A stretch of DNA of 64,000 bases from Pseudoselenomonas ruminantium. GTDB lineage: Bacteria > Bacillota > Negativicutes > Selenomonadales > Selenomonadaceae. Positions 35,201-43,252 of this stretch are shown piece by piece. The stretch's first letter is position 1. Every line of letters begins with the position of its first letter. Both the position numbers and the translations under genes were made by a program. The DNA lies in contig NZ_FRBC01000019.1 in the NCBI RefSeq assembly GCF_900142515.1, positions 1 through 64,000 on the forward strand, written 5' to 3'. Below the pieces are notes generated by a model. That model saw only the letters and a program-made list of their open reading frames with translations, made no database searches and was not told the origin of the DNA.

Positions 35201-35958
35201 CCCCAGGTGATGATATAACCGGCATTATACCAGTCCGAAGACTCCGGCACATCGGTCTGATCGCCCCAGACCTGCGGGCTGGCGGGCGGCAGATCCGCAT
35301 ACCAGTCGTAGAAGGACAGGCCAGCACCGCCCATCAGCTGCATGAAGCGCAGGCCGCCGGCATAGGACAGCATGGATTTTGCCGGAATCACGGAGAAGCC
35401 GAAATTTCGGTCCGGGCCATATTTTACGGCAGCATGGATCATGGAAGCCGCTACGATTTCGGAGGCTTCTTCCCAGCTGGAACGCACAAAACCGCCGAGC
35501 CCACGAACTTCCTTGTACTTTTTCATCTTGGCCGGATCATTGGCGATACTTTGCCATGCTTCGAGCACCGTCTTGTGATTTTTCTTCGCTTCCCGCCAAA
35601 GCTCGGCCAGCTCACTGCGCAGGTATGGATACTTGATGCGGTGGGGACTGTAGAGATACCAGGAAAACGAAGCGCCACGAGGGCAGCCACGCGGTTCAAA
35701 ATCCGGCATATCCGGCGCTGTTTCCGGATAATCGTGGATTTGATTTTCCCAGGCCACCAGACCATTCTTTACATAAATATTCCAGCTGCAGGAACCTGTG
35801 CAGTTCACACCGTGGGTGGAGTGCACACACTTGTCAAAAGACCAGCGGTCGCGGTAGGTATTCTCCCACTCACGGCCGCCTTCGCTCAGTTGTTGATGTC
35901 CATCGCCAGAATGCTCTTTCGGAATAAGATATTTGAACTTCTGAAAGATATTGCTCAC
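32281..35958 (-). CDS. narG: Respiratory nitrate reductase alpha subunit (molybdenum)
   Basis: NarG reduces nitrate to nitrite in the cytoplasm with a bis-MGD molybdenum cofactor. The protein has the FS0 motif HSTHGVNCTGSCSWNIYVKN (His-x3-Cys-x3-Cys), CPRGASFSWYLYSPHRIKYP, and molybdopterin-binding segments such as NAGYIITWGSNVPLTRTPDAHF (Asn/Asp region). The length, 1,225 aa, is usual. The GTG at 35958 is preferred because GGGGAGG lies 9 bases before it; a TTG six codons earlier overlaps that site. It is first in narGHJI, with an Fnr-like box at 36032-36047. Confidence 0.96.
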   Translation of the reverse strand: MSNIFQKFKYLIPKEHSGDGHQQLSEGGREWENTYRDRWSFDKCVHSTHGVNCTGSCSWNIYVKNGLVAWENQIHDYPETAPDMPDFEPRGCPRGASFSWYLYSPHRIKYPYLRSELAELWREAKKNHKTVLEAWQSIANDPAKMKKYKEVRGLGGFVRSSWEEASEIVAASMIHAAVKYGPDRNFGFSVIPAKSMLSYAGGLRFMQLMGGAGLSFYDWYADLPPASPQVWGDQTDVPESSDWYNAGYIITWGSNVPLTRTPDAHFLVEARYKGTKVVSIAPDYAESTTVADTWIPLKVGSDAAMAMAMGHVILNEYYWGEPAEFFVEYTRKYTDFPFLVRLEEKDGKYQATRFLNGQDMGRKDKHADFKHYVIDEKTGKLVVPNGTMGDRWDRKEKWNLKEENSDNGNAITPQLSVLGSMDKVVEIQLPYFGNEREKRLLSRAVPAKSIKTAKGEVLVTTVYDLTLANYAIDRGIGGETATSYEDDVPYTPKWQEKYTGVPMETVIHTAREFADNSLKTKGRTMVIMGGGINHWFHADVVYRTILNLLLFVGAEGRNGGGWAHYVGQEKLRPAEGWQRIMTGLDWKKPPRLQNSTSFYYFATDQWRSEEVDIADLTAAGQKPRYRHAGDYNVLAARMGWLPSYPTFNKGGQQLHDEAKAAGMDVKKYIVNSLKDKSLQFAVEDPDNPANFPRNLFIWRNNLIGSSAKGHEFFLKYLLGTKNGLFAEEECPQRPAEIKWREDEELHRPDGAANGKLDLLIDLDFRMASSALYADVVLPTATWYEKDDLSSTDMHPFVHPFQAAVDPLWEAKTDWEIFKTLAKKVSEVAKEANVKPYHDVVAMPIQHDSEGETAQAEGRIRDWSKGECDPIPGKTMPNLIETELDFTKVYEKWIALGPGVSEKMGSLTMSWDSSAEYTEIGQRNGTIQNKDYISYGMPSIEDAKQAADAVLGLSTTTNGKVAVKAWKSLEKETGLDDLTKLAKDREDERFTFEQVAVQPRETITSPTFTGSNQGRRYTPFTTSVEELVPFRTITGRQSFFLDHEMIHEMGESMATYKPILDYLPIKNKLGGTKEITLKYLTPHNKWSTHSMYFDSQQLLTLFRGGQTVWFNEKDAAEIGVKDNDWVELYNHNGVVTSRAVVSPRLPRGVVYMHHAQDRHINVPGSKISGTRGGTHNTPTRIHMKPTHMIGGYGQLSYGFNYYGPTGNQRDMYVVARKLEEVDWLED

Positions 35959-36031
35959 GTTAACATCCCTCCCCAAAATTTAATAACACGATATAATGGT
36001 TATTATTTTATCGGATTGTTATTTTCTTTCA

Positions 36032-36047
36032 TGTGACAAACATCACT
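36032..36047 (-). promoter_or_regulatory. Fnr-type box upstream of narG
   Basis: TGTGACAAACATCACT matches TGTGA-N6-TCACA at nine of ten positions. A TAAAAT -10 on the minus strand (36010-36005) predicts a start near 35998, placing the box centre at -41.5. Confidence 0.7.
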
Positions 36048-36210
36048 CCTGGATATTTTGATACAAAACAAAAGTGAAATACGGTATAAATATCATTAAG
36101 TTTATGAATAAATTTTGATTATAATAGACATTTTTAGGCATAAATGGCAATCTTGCCATAGGGAATAATTTTTGTTAATATGGCGTTGTCAGATGATTAT
36201 TGTTTTGTCC

Positions 36211-36226
36211 TGTGACATAAATCATC
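36211..36226 (+). promoter_or_regulatory. Fnr-type box upstream of fdhD
   Basis: TGTGACATAAATCATC matches eight of ten positions. A GATAAT -10 at 36248-36253 predicts a start near 36260 and a box centre at -41.5. An 11-mer TTGCGAATAAT at 36264-36274 recurs at 37155-37165 before fdnG. Confidence 0.6.
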
Positions 36227-36293
36227 GATATGAATAAGAAATAATGAGATAATAGGCGCAATCTTGCGAATAATGTTACAGGGAGGGGTACTG

Positions 36294-37076
36294 ATGGAGC
36301 CGCGCTGGGAAGAATGTGAATTTATGCCTGTCCGGCGTTATGCAGCAGGAAAGGGGAGATGGCTGGAGGATAGCAAGGCGACATCTGTTGAACAGGTGTT
36401 GCGGATTGAGCTGAATGGTGAGTCGGTTGCGGAAATCCTTTGCTCGCCAGGAGATCAGCTGGATCTGGTTGTCGGTTGGCTGGCACAGAAAGGAGTTTTG
36501 CAACGGAAAGCTGACATCAGCCGTTGGGGGATCTTTCATGGCACAGCCCGATTGGAAACCACCGATTTAGCGCAGGCACGGGTTGTTCATAGCCTGGCTG
36601 ACCCTCGTTATTACAGCTTGTCCAGATTGCGAGCTTGGCAGCAGAAGCCTGTCATGCCGGATGATTTGCGTGTAAAGGCCATGAAGATGCTGCAGACAGC
36701 CAATACGCTTTTAGGTGAGTTGGCAGCTACGCACGAGCGTACCAATGGGGTACACAGTGGTGTGATCTATGATCCCGCTGCCGACAGGATACTCGTTTTT
36801 CGGGAGGATATTGGCCGGCATAATGTTTTTGACAAGCTTTGCGGCTGGGCAATCCGCAATGAGATATCTTTGCTGGATAAGGCCATAGTTTTCAGCGGCC
36901 GCTGTTCCACGGAAATGGTGCTGAAACTCTGGCGGATGGGCTGCAGGATGGTGCTGGCCAAGTCTGTACCTACGACACTTTCCCTGGAATTAGCAGAGAA
37001 ACTTGGCATTACTTTGATGGCCAGACTGACAAAGGATGGGTTTTCAGTTTATACCCACCCGGAGAGAGTAGATTAA
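36294..37076 (+). CDS. fdhD: Formate dehydrogenase accessory sulfurtransferase FdhD, CxxC-less
   Basis: FdhD passes sulfur from a cysteine desulfurase to the molybdenum cofactor so that formate dehydrogenase becomes active. The family core is clear: NGVHSGVIYDPAADRILVFREDIGRHNVFDKL, then SGRCSTEMVLKLWRMG and the C-terminal GFSVYTHPERV. The CGVCG-type motif that provides the two transfer cysteines in E. coli FdhD is missing; the corresponding stretch (YYSLSRLRAWQQ) has no cysteine. The ATG at 36294 follows GGGAGGGG. The protein has 260 aa, and the gene lies directly before fdnG. Confidence 0.85.
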   Translation: MEPRWEECEFMPVRRYAAGKGRWLEDSKATSVEQVLRIELNGESVAEILCSPGDQLDLVVGWLAQKGVLQRKADISRWGIFHGTARLETTDLAQARVVHSLADPRYYSLSRLRAWQQKPVMPDDLRVKAMKMLQTANTLLGELAATHERTNGVHSGVIYDPAADRILVFREDIGRHNVFDKLCGWAIRNEISLLDKAIVFSGRCSTEMVLKLWRMGCRMVLAKSVPTTLSLELAEKLGITLMARLTKDGFSVYTHPERVD

Positions 37077-37137
37077 AAAAATTATCCTTTTCCGATACTT
37101 TTTTTACATAAAATCATAAATTATTTTTATATAGCTA

Positions 37138-37153
37138 TGTAACAATGATTAGT
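37138..37153 (+). promoter_or_regulatory. Weak Fnr-like box upstream of fdnG
   Basis: TGTAACAATGATTAGT keeps only part of TGTGA-N6-TCACA. A TATAAA -10 at 37172-37177 would place its centre near -39 to -41. It is accepted only because of position. Confidence 0.3.
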
Positions 37154-37230
37154 TTTGCGAATAATAGGCTGTATAAAGATCCTATGATTTTGATAAATAA
37201 GCAATGATTACCATGAAGGAGGAAATTTTG

Positions 37231-40200
37231 ATGGATTTAAGCAGACGCGACTTCTTGAAAGCCACGGGGCTTACCGGTGTGGGGGTGGCCCTGGCAAGTT
37301 TGGGGCTGGATATGCCCCGCGTGAAGGCTGCTGCCAAGGAATTTAGGCTCAAGGGGGCCCGGGAGTTTACCTCCATCTGCCATTTCTGCGCCTGCGGCTG
37401 TGGGGTGATTGGCTATGTGAAGGACGATAAGCTCATCAACCTCGAAGGAGCCAGCGACAATCCTGTGAACCGCGGCGCCCTTTGCTCCAAAGGGCTGGGC
37501 TATGGACAGATCCCCAATTCTGACCAGCGTGCGACCAAACCGTTGTACCGTGCACCGGGCAGTGACCATTGGGAGGAAATCAGCTGGGATGAGGCCATCG
37601 ATAAGGCGGCTAGGGCCATGAAGAAGGCACGCGACGAGAACTGGAAGCAGACAGAAGTCATTGGCGGCGAGACGGTGGATGTGCACCGCACAGACGCTCT
37701 GGGCTTCATCGGTGGTTCCCAGATCAACAACGAGGAGTGCTATCAGAATATCAAGATGGCCCGCGCTCTCGGCGTGACCTATATCGACAACCAGACGCGC
37801 GTCTGTCATGCCACGACGCCGCCGGCCATGAACGCTGCCTTTGGCCGTGGTGCCATGACCAACCATTGGGGCGACCTCAAGCATGCCAAGCTCATCTGGA
37901 TTGAGGGTTCTAATATCGCCGAATGTCATCCCATGGGCCTCAAGAATGTCATGAAGGCCAAGAATAACGGGGCGAAGATCGTGCATGTGGATGTGCGCTA
38001 TACGAGAACCTCCAAGATTGCCGACCACTTCTTCCAGCTGCGTCCTGGCACAGATATTGCTTTTTTGGGCTATATCATCAGCCATATCATTGAGCACAAG
38101 AAGTATGATGAATCCTATATCCGCCGCAATACCAATGCTTATTGCATTTTGCGGGACGATTATCAGTTTGAGGATGGCATTTTCTCCGGCTATGATGCAG
38201 AAAAACACAAATACAACATGGAGACCTGGGGCTATGCCCTGGGGCCTGACGGCAAGCCGCAGAAGGCCAATGATCTCTTTGCGCCGAACACGGTCATGAG
38301 TCGTATGAAGGAGCATTTCTCCCGTTATACGCTCGATAAGGTGTCCGGCATCACGGGCATGAGCAAGGAAGATATCGAGCTGGCGGCCCAGATTTTCTGT
38401 GAGCATTCGCCGACGGTCATGATGTATGCGCTGGGCATGACGCAGCATACCGTGGGCGTGGAAAATATCCGTTGCTTTACGATCTTGCAGCTTCTGCGCG
38501 GCAATATTGGCGTGCCAGGCGGTGGCATCGATGCCATGCGCGGCCAGCCCAATGTGCAGGCTTCCACGGACTTTGGCATCATGTTCCAGTATTTCCCGGG
38601 CTATCTCTCCTTCCCGACGGAAAAGACCAATACGCTGGAAAAATGGACGAAGGCTTCGGGGACATTCCGCGCCAAATGGCTCAAGAATATGCTCAAGGCG
38701 TGGTTCGGCGATTATGCCACTCCGGAAAATGACTATGGCTTCAACCTGATTGGTGTGCGCAACAGCAGCCATAACGATTCCATCTACGGCCTGTTCGAGG
38801 ATGCTTATCGCGGTACGGTCAAATGCCTCTATCTCTGCGGCCAGAACCCCCATGTGACCAATGCCAACGCCGGCATGGTGCACGATGGCCTCTGCAAGAT
38901 GGACACGGTGATTGCGCAGGATATCTTCGTCAACGAAACGGCGGAATTCTGGAACCGTCCCGGCGATAATCCGGCCGATATAAAGACCGAGGTCATCTTC
39001 CTGCCGGCCTGCTCTTATCTGGAACGTCGCGGCACGATCACCAACTCCATGCGCATGATCCAGTGGCGCATGGAAGGGCCGAAGCCTTTGGGCGATTCCA
39101 AGCCGGACTACGAGATCAACAATCTCCTGTGGCGCAAGATTCGCGAGCTTTACCAGGATTCTACCGATCCGAAGGATGAAATCATCAAGCGTATGACCTG
39201 GAACTATTCCGATGATCAGACCGTGGAAGATATCCTCAAGGAAATCAATGGTTACGACCTGACCACGGGCAAGCTGGTGACCGGTATCGGCCAGCTCAAG
39301 GACGATGGCACGACAAGTTCCGGCATGTGGATCTATGCCGGTGTCTATGGCGATGGCGAGCACAAGGCACAGCGTCGTGGGCAGGAAGACGAGGGAGGCC
39401 TTGGCATCTATCCGAATTTCGGCTGGACGTGGCCCGATAATATCCATCTGCTCTATAACCGTGCTTCCTGCGATGAGAACGGCCAGCCTGTGGATCCCGA
39501 CCATAAGATTGTCTGGTGGGATGCAGCCAAGGGCCGATGGGATGGCTATGATGTGCCTGATGTGGGCAATCGCAGCGCCGCACCGGGCACGCCGGATGGC
39601 AACAAGCCCTTCCGCATGACCGGTGAAGGCTATGGCCGTCTTTTTGCCGCCGAATACAGTGACCTCAACCCAGACGGCATGACGCGTGACCATTCCTATA
39701 CGCCGGTGGATGGCCCGTTGCCGGAATTCTATGAGCCGGTGGAAAGCCCCACGAAGAATGCCCTGCATGAGGATACACGCGCGCAGTTCAACCCCTGTGT
39801 GGTCTATCCGCGCCTGCCGGAAAAACAGCGCATCGGTACGAAGGATGAATTCCCTTATGTGCTCTGCAGTTCCGGCATTGCCGAGCATTGGTGCTCCGGT
39901 ACGGTCACGCGCAATATCCCGTGGCTCAATGAACTGGTCAAAGAACCGTTTGTGGAAATGAGCCACAAGTTAGCCGATAAATTAGGCGTCAAGATCGGTG
40001 ATAAGGTCAAGGTCAGCTCGGCCCGCAGCGAAGTCACGGTCAAGGCCATGGTCACCGACCGTGCCCAGCCGCTGACCATCAACGGCGAGGAGACACATAT
40101 GGTCTGGATGCCCTATAGCTGGGGCTTCAAGGGACTTTCCAAGGGCCCTTCCACCAACTATCTGACCATTGATGCCCTTGACCCCAATGTGCAGGAACAG

Positions 40201-40239
40201 GAATTCAAAGCCTGTCTGGTCAATATCACCAAGGCATGA
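37231..40239 (+). CDS. fdnG: Formate dehydrogenase alpha subunit, cysteine form, Tat-exported
   Basis: This 1,002-aa molybdenum enzyme oxidises formate to CO2 on the outer face of the membrane. A Tat signal is present (SRRDFLKATGLTG). The 4Fe-4S site is CHFCACGC (Cys50, 53, 57) plus Cys85. At the position of selenocysteine in E. coli FdnG (QTRV-x-H) this gene has Cys192, codon TGT at 37804, so no recoding is needed. Family blocks include FGRGAMTNHWGDLKHAKL and the C-terminal dihydropyranopterin-binding domain. AAGGAGG precedes the ATG at 37231. fdhE, fdnH and fdnI follow. Confidence 0.95.
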   Translation: MDLSRRDFLKATGLTGVGVALASLGLDMPRVKAAAKEFRLKGAREFTSICHFCACGCGVIGYVKDDKLINLEGASDNPVNRGALCSKGLGYGQIPNSDQRATKPLYRAPGSDHWEEISWDEAIDKAARAMKKARDENWKQTEVIGGETVDVHRTDALGFIGGSQINNEECYQNIKMARALGVTYIDNQTRVCHATTPPAMNAAFGRGAMTNHWGDLKHAKLIWIEGSNIAECHPMGLKNVMKAKNNGAKIVHVDVRYTRTSKIADHFFQLRPGTDIAFLGYIISHIIEHKKYDESYIRRNTNAYCILRDDYQFEDGIFSGYDAEKHKYNMETWGYALGPDGKPQKANDLFAPNTVMSRMKEHFSRYTLDKVSGITGMSKEDIELAAQIFCEHSPTVMMYALGMTQHTVGVENIRCFTILQLLRGNIGVPGGGIDAMRGQPNVQASTDFGIMFQYFPGYLSFPTEKTNTLEKWTKASGTFRAKWLKNMLKAWFGDYATPENDYGFNLIGVRNSSHNDSIYGLFEDAYRGTVKCLYLCGQNPHVTNANAGMVHDGLCKMDTVIAQDIFVNETAEFWNRPGDNPADIKTEVIFLPACSYLERRGTITNSMRMIQWRMEGPKPLGDSKPDYEINNLLWRKIRELYQDSTDPKDEIIKRMTWNYSDDQTVEDILKEINGYDLTTGKLVTGIGQLKDDGTTSSGMWIYAGVYGDGEHKAQRRGQEDEGGLGIYPNFGWTWPDNIHLLYNRASCDENGQPVDPDHKIVWWDAAKGRWDGYDVPDVGNRSAAPGTPDGNKPFRMTGEGYGRLFAAEYSDLNPDGMTRDHSYTPVDGPLPEFYEPVESPTKNALHEDTRAQFNPCVVYPRLPEKQRIGTKDEFPYVLCSSGIAEHWCSGTVTRNIPWLNELVKEPFVEMSHKLADKLGVKIGDKVKVSSARSEVTVKAMVTDRAQPLTINGEETHMVWMPYSWGFKGLSKGPSTNYLTIDALDPNVQEQEFKACLVNITKA

Positions 40240-40249
40240 GGAGAATGTT

Positions 40250-41080
40250 ATGAACGCAATGGAAAAAAATATACATGCGCATCTGGAAAAGCACCCCTTT
40301 CTGGCAGAAACAGCTCTGCTGCATATGACAATGGCTGCCCGGGTAAGAGCGTTGGTAAAGCCGCTGGATTGGGAACTTACGGCAACAGAGGCAAAGACAC
40401 TGCAAGAACCGCTCCTGCAGCAGGCAAAGTGGCAGCAGCCCATAGTTGAGGCGGCTGCTGCAGCCCTGCCAGCAGTGCTGCCCACGCTGGAGAATATCGG
40501 CTATCCTGCCCGTCTCGTGGAAGCCATTGCCGCCTTCAACACATGGGTGAAGCAGGCGGATAAAGATACGCGGAAAACATTTTTTGTCCACCTGCTGCAG
40601 GGCGGGGGAGCACTGCCGGAACTGAATCCTGCGCTGTTGGGCATTTTAGGCTGGCAGATACTGGAAGCGCTGATTCCCGCACCGCTGAAAGACCATGCAT
40701 TCTGGCAGCAGGCGGGCTGGACGAAGAACGCCTGTCCCGTCTGTGGACGTCAGCCCGTGCTGGCCCATCTGCGCAAGGAAAAGGAAGGCCGGGCAAGATT
40801 CCTGACCTGCGATGGCTGTCATACGGAATGGCCCTTTGCCCGGATTGGCTGCGCTTATTGTGGCAATGAGGACCTTACGCAGATGCATATCTTAGAGCCT
40901 GAAGGCCTGCCGGCCATGCGTATCGACGTTTGCGATGCCTGCAGGAATTACCTCAAGACCTATAACGAGGAAGGGCAGGAAGATGTCTACCTTACGGACT
41001 GGGCCACCTTGCACCTCGATATGTTAGGGGAAGAAGCAGGATTTACGAAAAAAGGCAGCATTTTGCTGGAGAATAGTTAA
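40250..41080 (+). CDS. fdhE: Formate dehydrogenase accessory protein FdhE
   Basis: FdhE interacts with the catalytic subunits of respiratory formate dehydrogenases and is needed for their maturation. The 276-aa protein has a helical N-terminal half and a C-terminal rubredoxin-like half with four CxxC pairs: CPVC, CDGC, CAYC and CDAC. GAGGAGA lies just before the ATG, 10 bases after the fdnG stop. Its place inside the fdn operon, between alpha and beta genes, differs from E. coli, where fdhE is separate from fdnGHI. Confidence 0.92.
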   Translation: MNAMEKNIHAHLEKHPFLAETALLHMTMAARVRALVKPLDWELTATEAKTLQEPLLQQAKWQQPIVEAAAAALPAVLPTLENIGYPARLVEAIAAFNTWVKQADKDTRKTFFVHLLQGGGALPELNPALLGILGWQILEALIPAPLKDHAFWQQAGWTKNACPVCGRQPVLAHLRKEKEGRARFLTCDGCHTEWPFARIGCAYCGNEDLTQMHILEPEGLPAMRIDVCDACRNYLKTYNEEGQEDVYLTDWATLHLDMLGEEAGFTKKGSILLENS

Positions 41081-41098
41081 GACGAGAGGAGAGCAACT

Positions 41099-41878
41099 AT
41101 GGCTCAAGAAATAACGATGCTCCATGATGTGGCGCGCTGCAGTGCCTGCCGCGCCTGCATGGTGGCCTGTAAACAGTGGCATGACCTGCCCGCCGATATG
41201 TCCACGTCCTTTGAAGGGCAGTATCAGTCCCACAAGGATCTGACCTCCCATACCTGGAATCTGATTCAGATGCAGGAACGCATCGACAGCAAGGGGAGGT
41301 TCCATTGGGATTTCTTCAAGAAACAATGCATGCACTGCGGCGACCCTGCCTGTCTGAACGGTTGCCCCGAAGAGGCCATCGAGAAAAAGCCTTCGGGCGC
41401 AGTGGTCATCAACGAGGATAAATGCGTGGGCTGCGGCTACTGCACGACCAACTGTCCCTTCGGCATCCCCAAGGTTGATGCAGACCGGAACAAATCCACC
41501 AAATGCGACCTGTGTTTTGACCGCATCGAGCAGGGCATGCAGCCATCCTGCGCCAAGACCTGCACGGCAGATGCCATCCTCTTTGGTACACGGGAGGAAA
41601 TGCTGCAAAAAGCTGAAGAGCGTTTGCGGATGGTCAAGGCAGATCATCCCGATGCCAACATCTACAATCCGCAGGGCGTGGGCGGCGTGCATATGATGTA
41701 TGTATTGCCGGAAAAACCAGCGGTCTACGGTCTGCCCGAGACCCCCGCAACCCCGTCTTCCATCAGCATTTGGAAAGACTTCGTGCGCCCTGTAGGTCAG
41801 CTGGCCAGCGTGGGGGCTATCGCAGGCGTGTTAGGGCTGACGGCCCTGACTGCTATGCGCAGAAAGGGGGATAAATGA
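41099..41878 (+). CDS. fdnH: Formate dehydrogenase beta subunit (iron-sulfur, membrane-anchored)
   Basis: This subunit carries electrons from FdnG to the cytochrome through four 4Fe-4S clusters. The 259-aa protein has cysteine groups CSACRACMVACK, CMHCGDPACLNGCP, CVGCGYCTTNCPFG and CDLCFDRIEQGMQPSCAKTC, and one C-terminal membrane helix at about residues 233-253 (LASVGAIAGVLGLTAL). The stop overlaps the fdnI start by four bases (ATGA). Confidence 0.95.
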   Translation: MAQEITMLHDVARCSACRACMVACKQWHDLPADMSTSFEGQYQSHKDLTSHTWNLIQMQERIDSKGRFHWDFFKKQCMHCGDPACLNGCPEEAIEKKPSGAVVINEDKCVGCGYCTTNCPFGIPKVDADRNKSTKCDLCFDRIEQGMQPSCAKTCTADAILFGTREEMLQKAEERLRMVKADHPDANIYNPQGVGGVHMMYVLPEKPAVYGLPETPATPSSISIWKDFVRPVGQLASVGAIAGVLGLTALTAMRRKGDK

Positions 41879-42567
41879 TGCTTGTCAACAAGAAATATGT
41901 CAAACGCCATGCGAAAGGCTTCGTGTATCTGCATTGGATCAACGCCATCTGCTTCTTTATGCTGTTTTTGACGGCGTTGCCGCTCTATGCCGATACCTTC
42001 AGATTCCTCTATGATATGTTTGGTGCGAAAACCCTGCAGAATGCGCATCGCTTCTTTGCTGTTCTCTTCGTGCTGAATCCTGTTATCGGCCTGTTCACCG
42101 CCAGAGGCGGCATCTGGCGCATGTTCTCCGAAGTCTTTAAGTTCAACGGCAAGGATGTGACCTTCCTGGTCAAGTTTCCCCTGGAACTCATCGGCAAGCA
42201 CCCCGAGGGCATTCCCAAGCAGGGCTTCTATAACGGCGGCGAACGCATGAACATCGCCCTGCAGCTGGCCACCTGGGCTGCCCTGGTTGTTTCCGGCGCT
42301 CTCCTGTGGTTTGGTGACGGCCTTATCGATAATAGCATCCGTGCCTGGATGATACCCATCCATAGCCTTTGCGCCGGCATCGGCTTTGCCGGCTCCATCG
42401 GCCATATCTACCTGGCCCTTGTCGCCAACCCCGACTCCGTTCACGGCATGCAGGACGGCACCATCAAAGTAGACTACGCCAGCGCCCACCACGGCGAATG
42501 GATTGACGATATGGTGAGGGAAGGGAAGATCCGGCAGAAAGACCTTGACGAAGTACTGAAACCATAA
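41875..42567 (+). CDS. fdnI: Formate dehydrogenase gamma subunit (cytochrome b556)
   Basis: FdnI takes electrons from FdnH and reduces menaquinone. The 230-aa protein has four membrane helices with the heme-ligand histidines in FVYLHWINAICF, NAHRFFAVLF and IPIHSLCAGIGFAGSIGHIY. Two adjacent ATG codons (41875 and 41878) both follow the ribosome site GAAAGGGGG. It is the last gene of fdnG-fdhE-fdnH-fdnI; a 604-bp palindromic region follows. Confidence 0.94.
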   Translation: MMLVNKKYVKRHAKGFVYLHWINAICFFMLFLTALPLYADTFRFLYDMFGAKTLQNAHRFFAVLFVLNPVIGLFTARGGIWRMFSEVFKFNGKDVTFLVKFPLELIGKHPEGIPKQGFYNGGERMNIALQLATWAALVVSGALLWFGDGLIDNSIRAWMIPIHSLCAGIGFAGSIGHIYLALVANPDSVHGMQDGTIKVDYASAHHGEWIDDMVREGKIRQKDLDEVLKP

Positions 42568-42635
42568 AAAGGAAAAATTGCAGTTTGTAGTTTAGTTCGT
42601 GCTGAAGGTATCCCGTTCATACGCAGCAGGGGTTC

Positions 42636-42817
42636 ACGGGGGAGTGCTTTTTCTGTTTCCGCTAAACGACCCTCCCTGTAAGGTTAGAGCTGTTTAGCTG
42701 GATTGCGCCGGGCAGGCCAGCGGCGCGTTTTTCAGCGTGCTCTTTAGCTGCTGTCTGCGTCGGGCCGGTCTTCGCTGCGCTCAGACGGTCGCTTCCACAG
42801 AAAAAGCACTCCCCCGT
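42636..42817 (+). repeat. Palindromic unit A
   Basis: This unit is bounded by a perfect 20-bp inverted repeat (42636-42655 with 42798-42817; GGGGGAGTGCTTTTTCTG in the left arm). The interior is GC-rich and contains further stems. Confidence 0.75.
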
Positions 42818-42939
42818 TCGCCCCCCGTCACGATTTTGGCAATTGACACGAATTCGGTTCTCCTGTAACAAGAACATCGATGTGCTTGCACCTTACAGTC
42901 GGAACATAGCAATATACTCAAACGTAACGGTGGGTGGAG

Positions 42940-43119
42940 GTGGGGATGCTTTTTCGCCGACGGAACGACTGTCCGAACGAAGTGAGGACTGGCCCGCAAA
43001 CAGTATATGCTTGACGCTTCGTTGACAGGAGCGCCGCCGGCCTGCCCGGCGCAGGTAGCTGGAAGATGCGTAATTCTGCTGGCGGGTCATTTAGTGGAGC
43101 GGCGAAAAAGTATTCCCAC
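42940..43119 (-). repeat. Palindromic unit B, inverted diverged copy of unit A
   Basis: This unit is bounded by a 20-bp inverted repeat with two mismatches (42940-42959 with 43100-43119; GGGATGCTTTTTCGCCG in the left arm). In reverse complement it aligns with unit A over most of its length, best over the GCGCCGGGCAGGCC block. Confidence 0.7.
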
Positions 43120-43206
43120 CGCCGCCCCACTGCTTTGTAACGAATTGTGTTCCAGCTCGCACCAACAAACTGCAATTTATGGTGCGGATAATTAGATAGT
43201 AAAAAC

Positions 43207-43252
43207 AAAGAAGGCGTGTTGAGTGGAAATGACTCAATACGCCTTCTTTTTG
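43207..43252. terminator. Bidirectional terminator-like hairpin
   Basis: AAAGAAGGCGTGTTGAGT pairs with ACTCAATACGCCTTCTTT (one wobble), with A- and T-runs outside. It contains the stop of the small minus-strand frame below. Confidence 0.85.

Larger units (their letters stand above)
42575..43178. repeat. 604-bp nested palindromic intergenic element
   Basis: Outer arms AAATTGCAGTTTGT (42575-42588) and ACAAACTGCAATTT (43165-43178) are exact inverses. Inside are two related units, 42636-42817 and 42940-43119, in opposite orientation, all symmetrical about position 42877. Central segments also match in inverse (a 22-bp block at 42705-42726 against 43031-43052, one mismatch). No gene is supported within. 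It looks like a composite of palindromic repeats or the footprint of a non-autonomous element. Confidence 0.75.

Noticed and set aside
37804-37806. Selenocysteine codon in formate dehydrogenase
   Set aside because: The codon is TGT (Cys), not TGA, and the frame is uninterrupted.
37237-39966. 909-codon open frame opposite fdnG
   Set aside because: Antisense shadow produced by the codon bias of fdnG; no domain, no promoter, histidine/isoleucine-rich composition.
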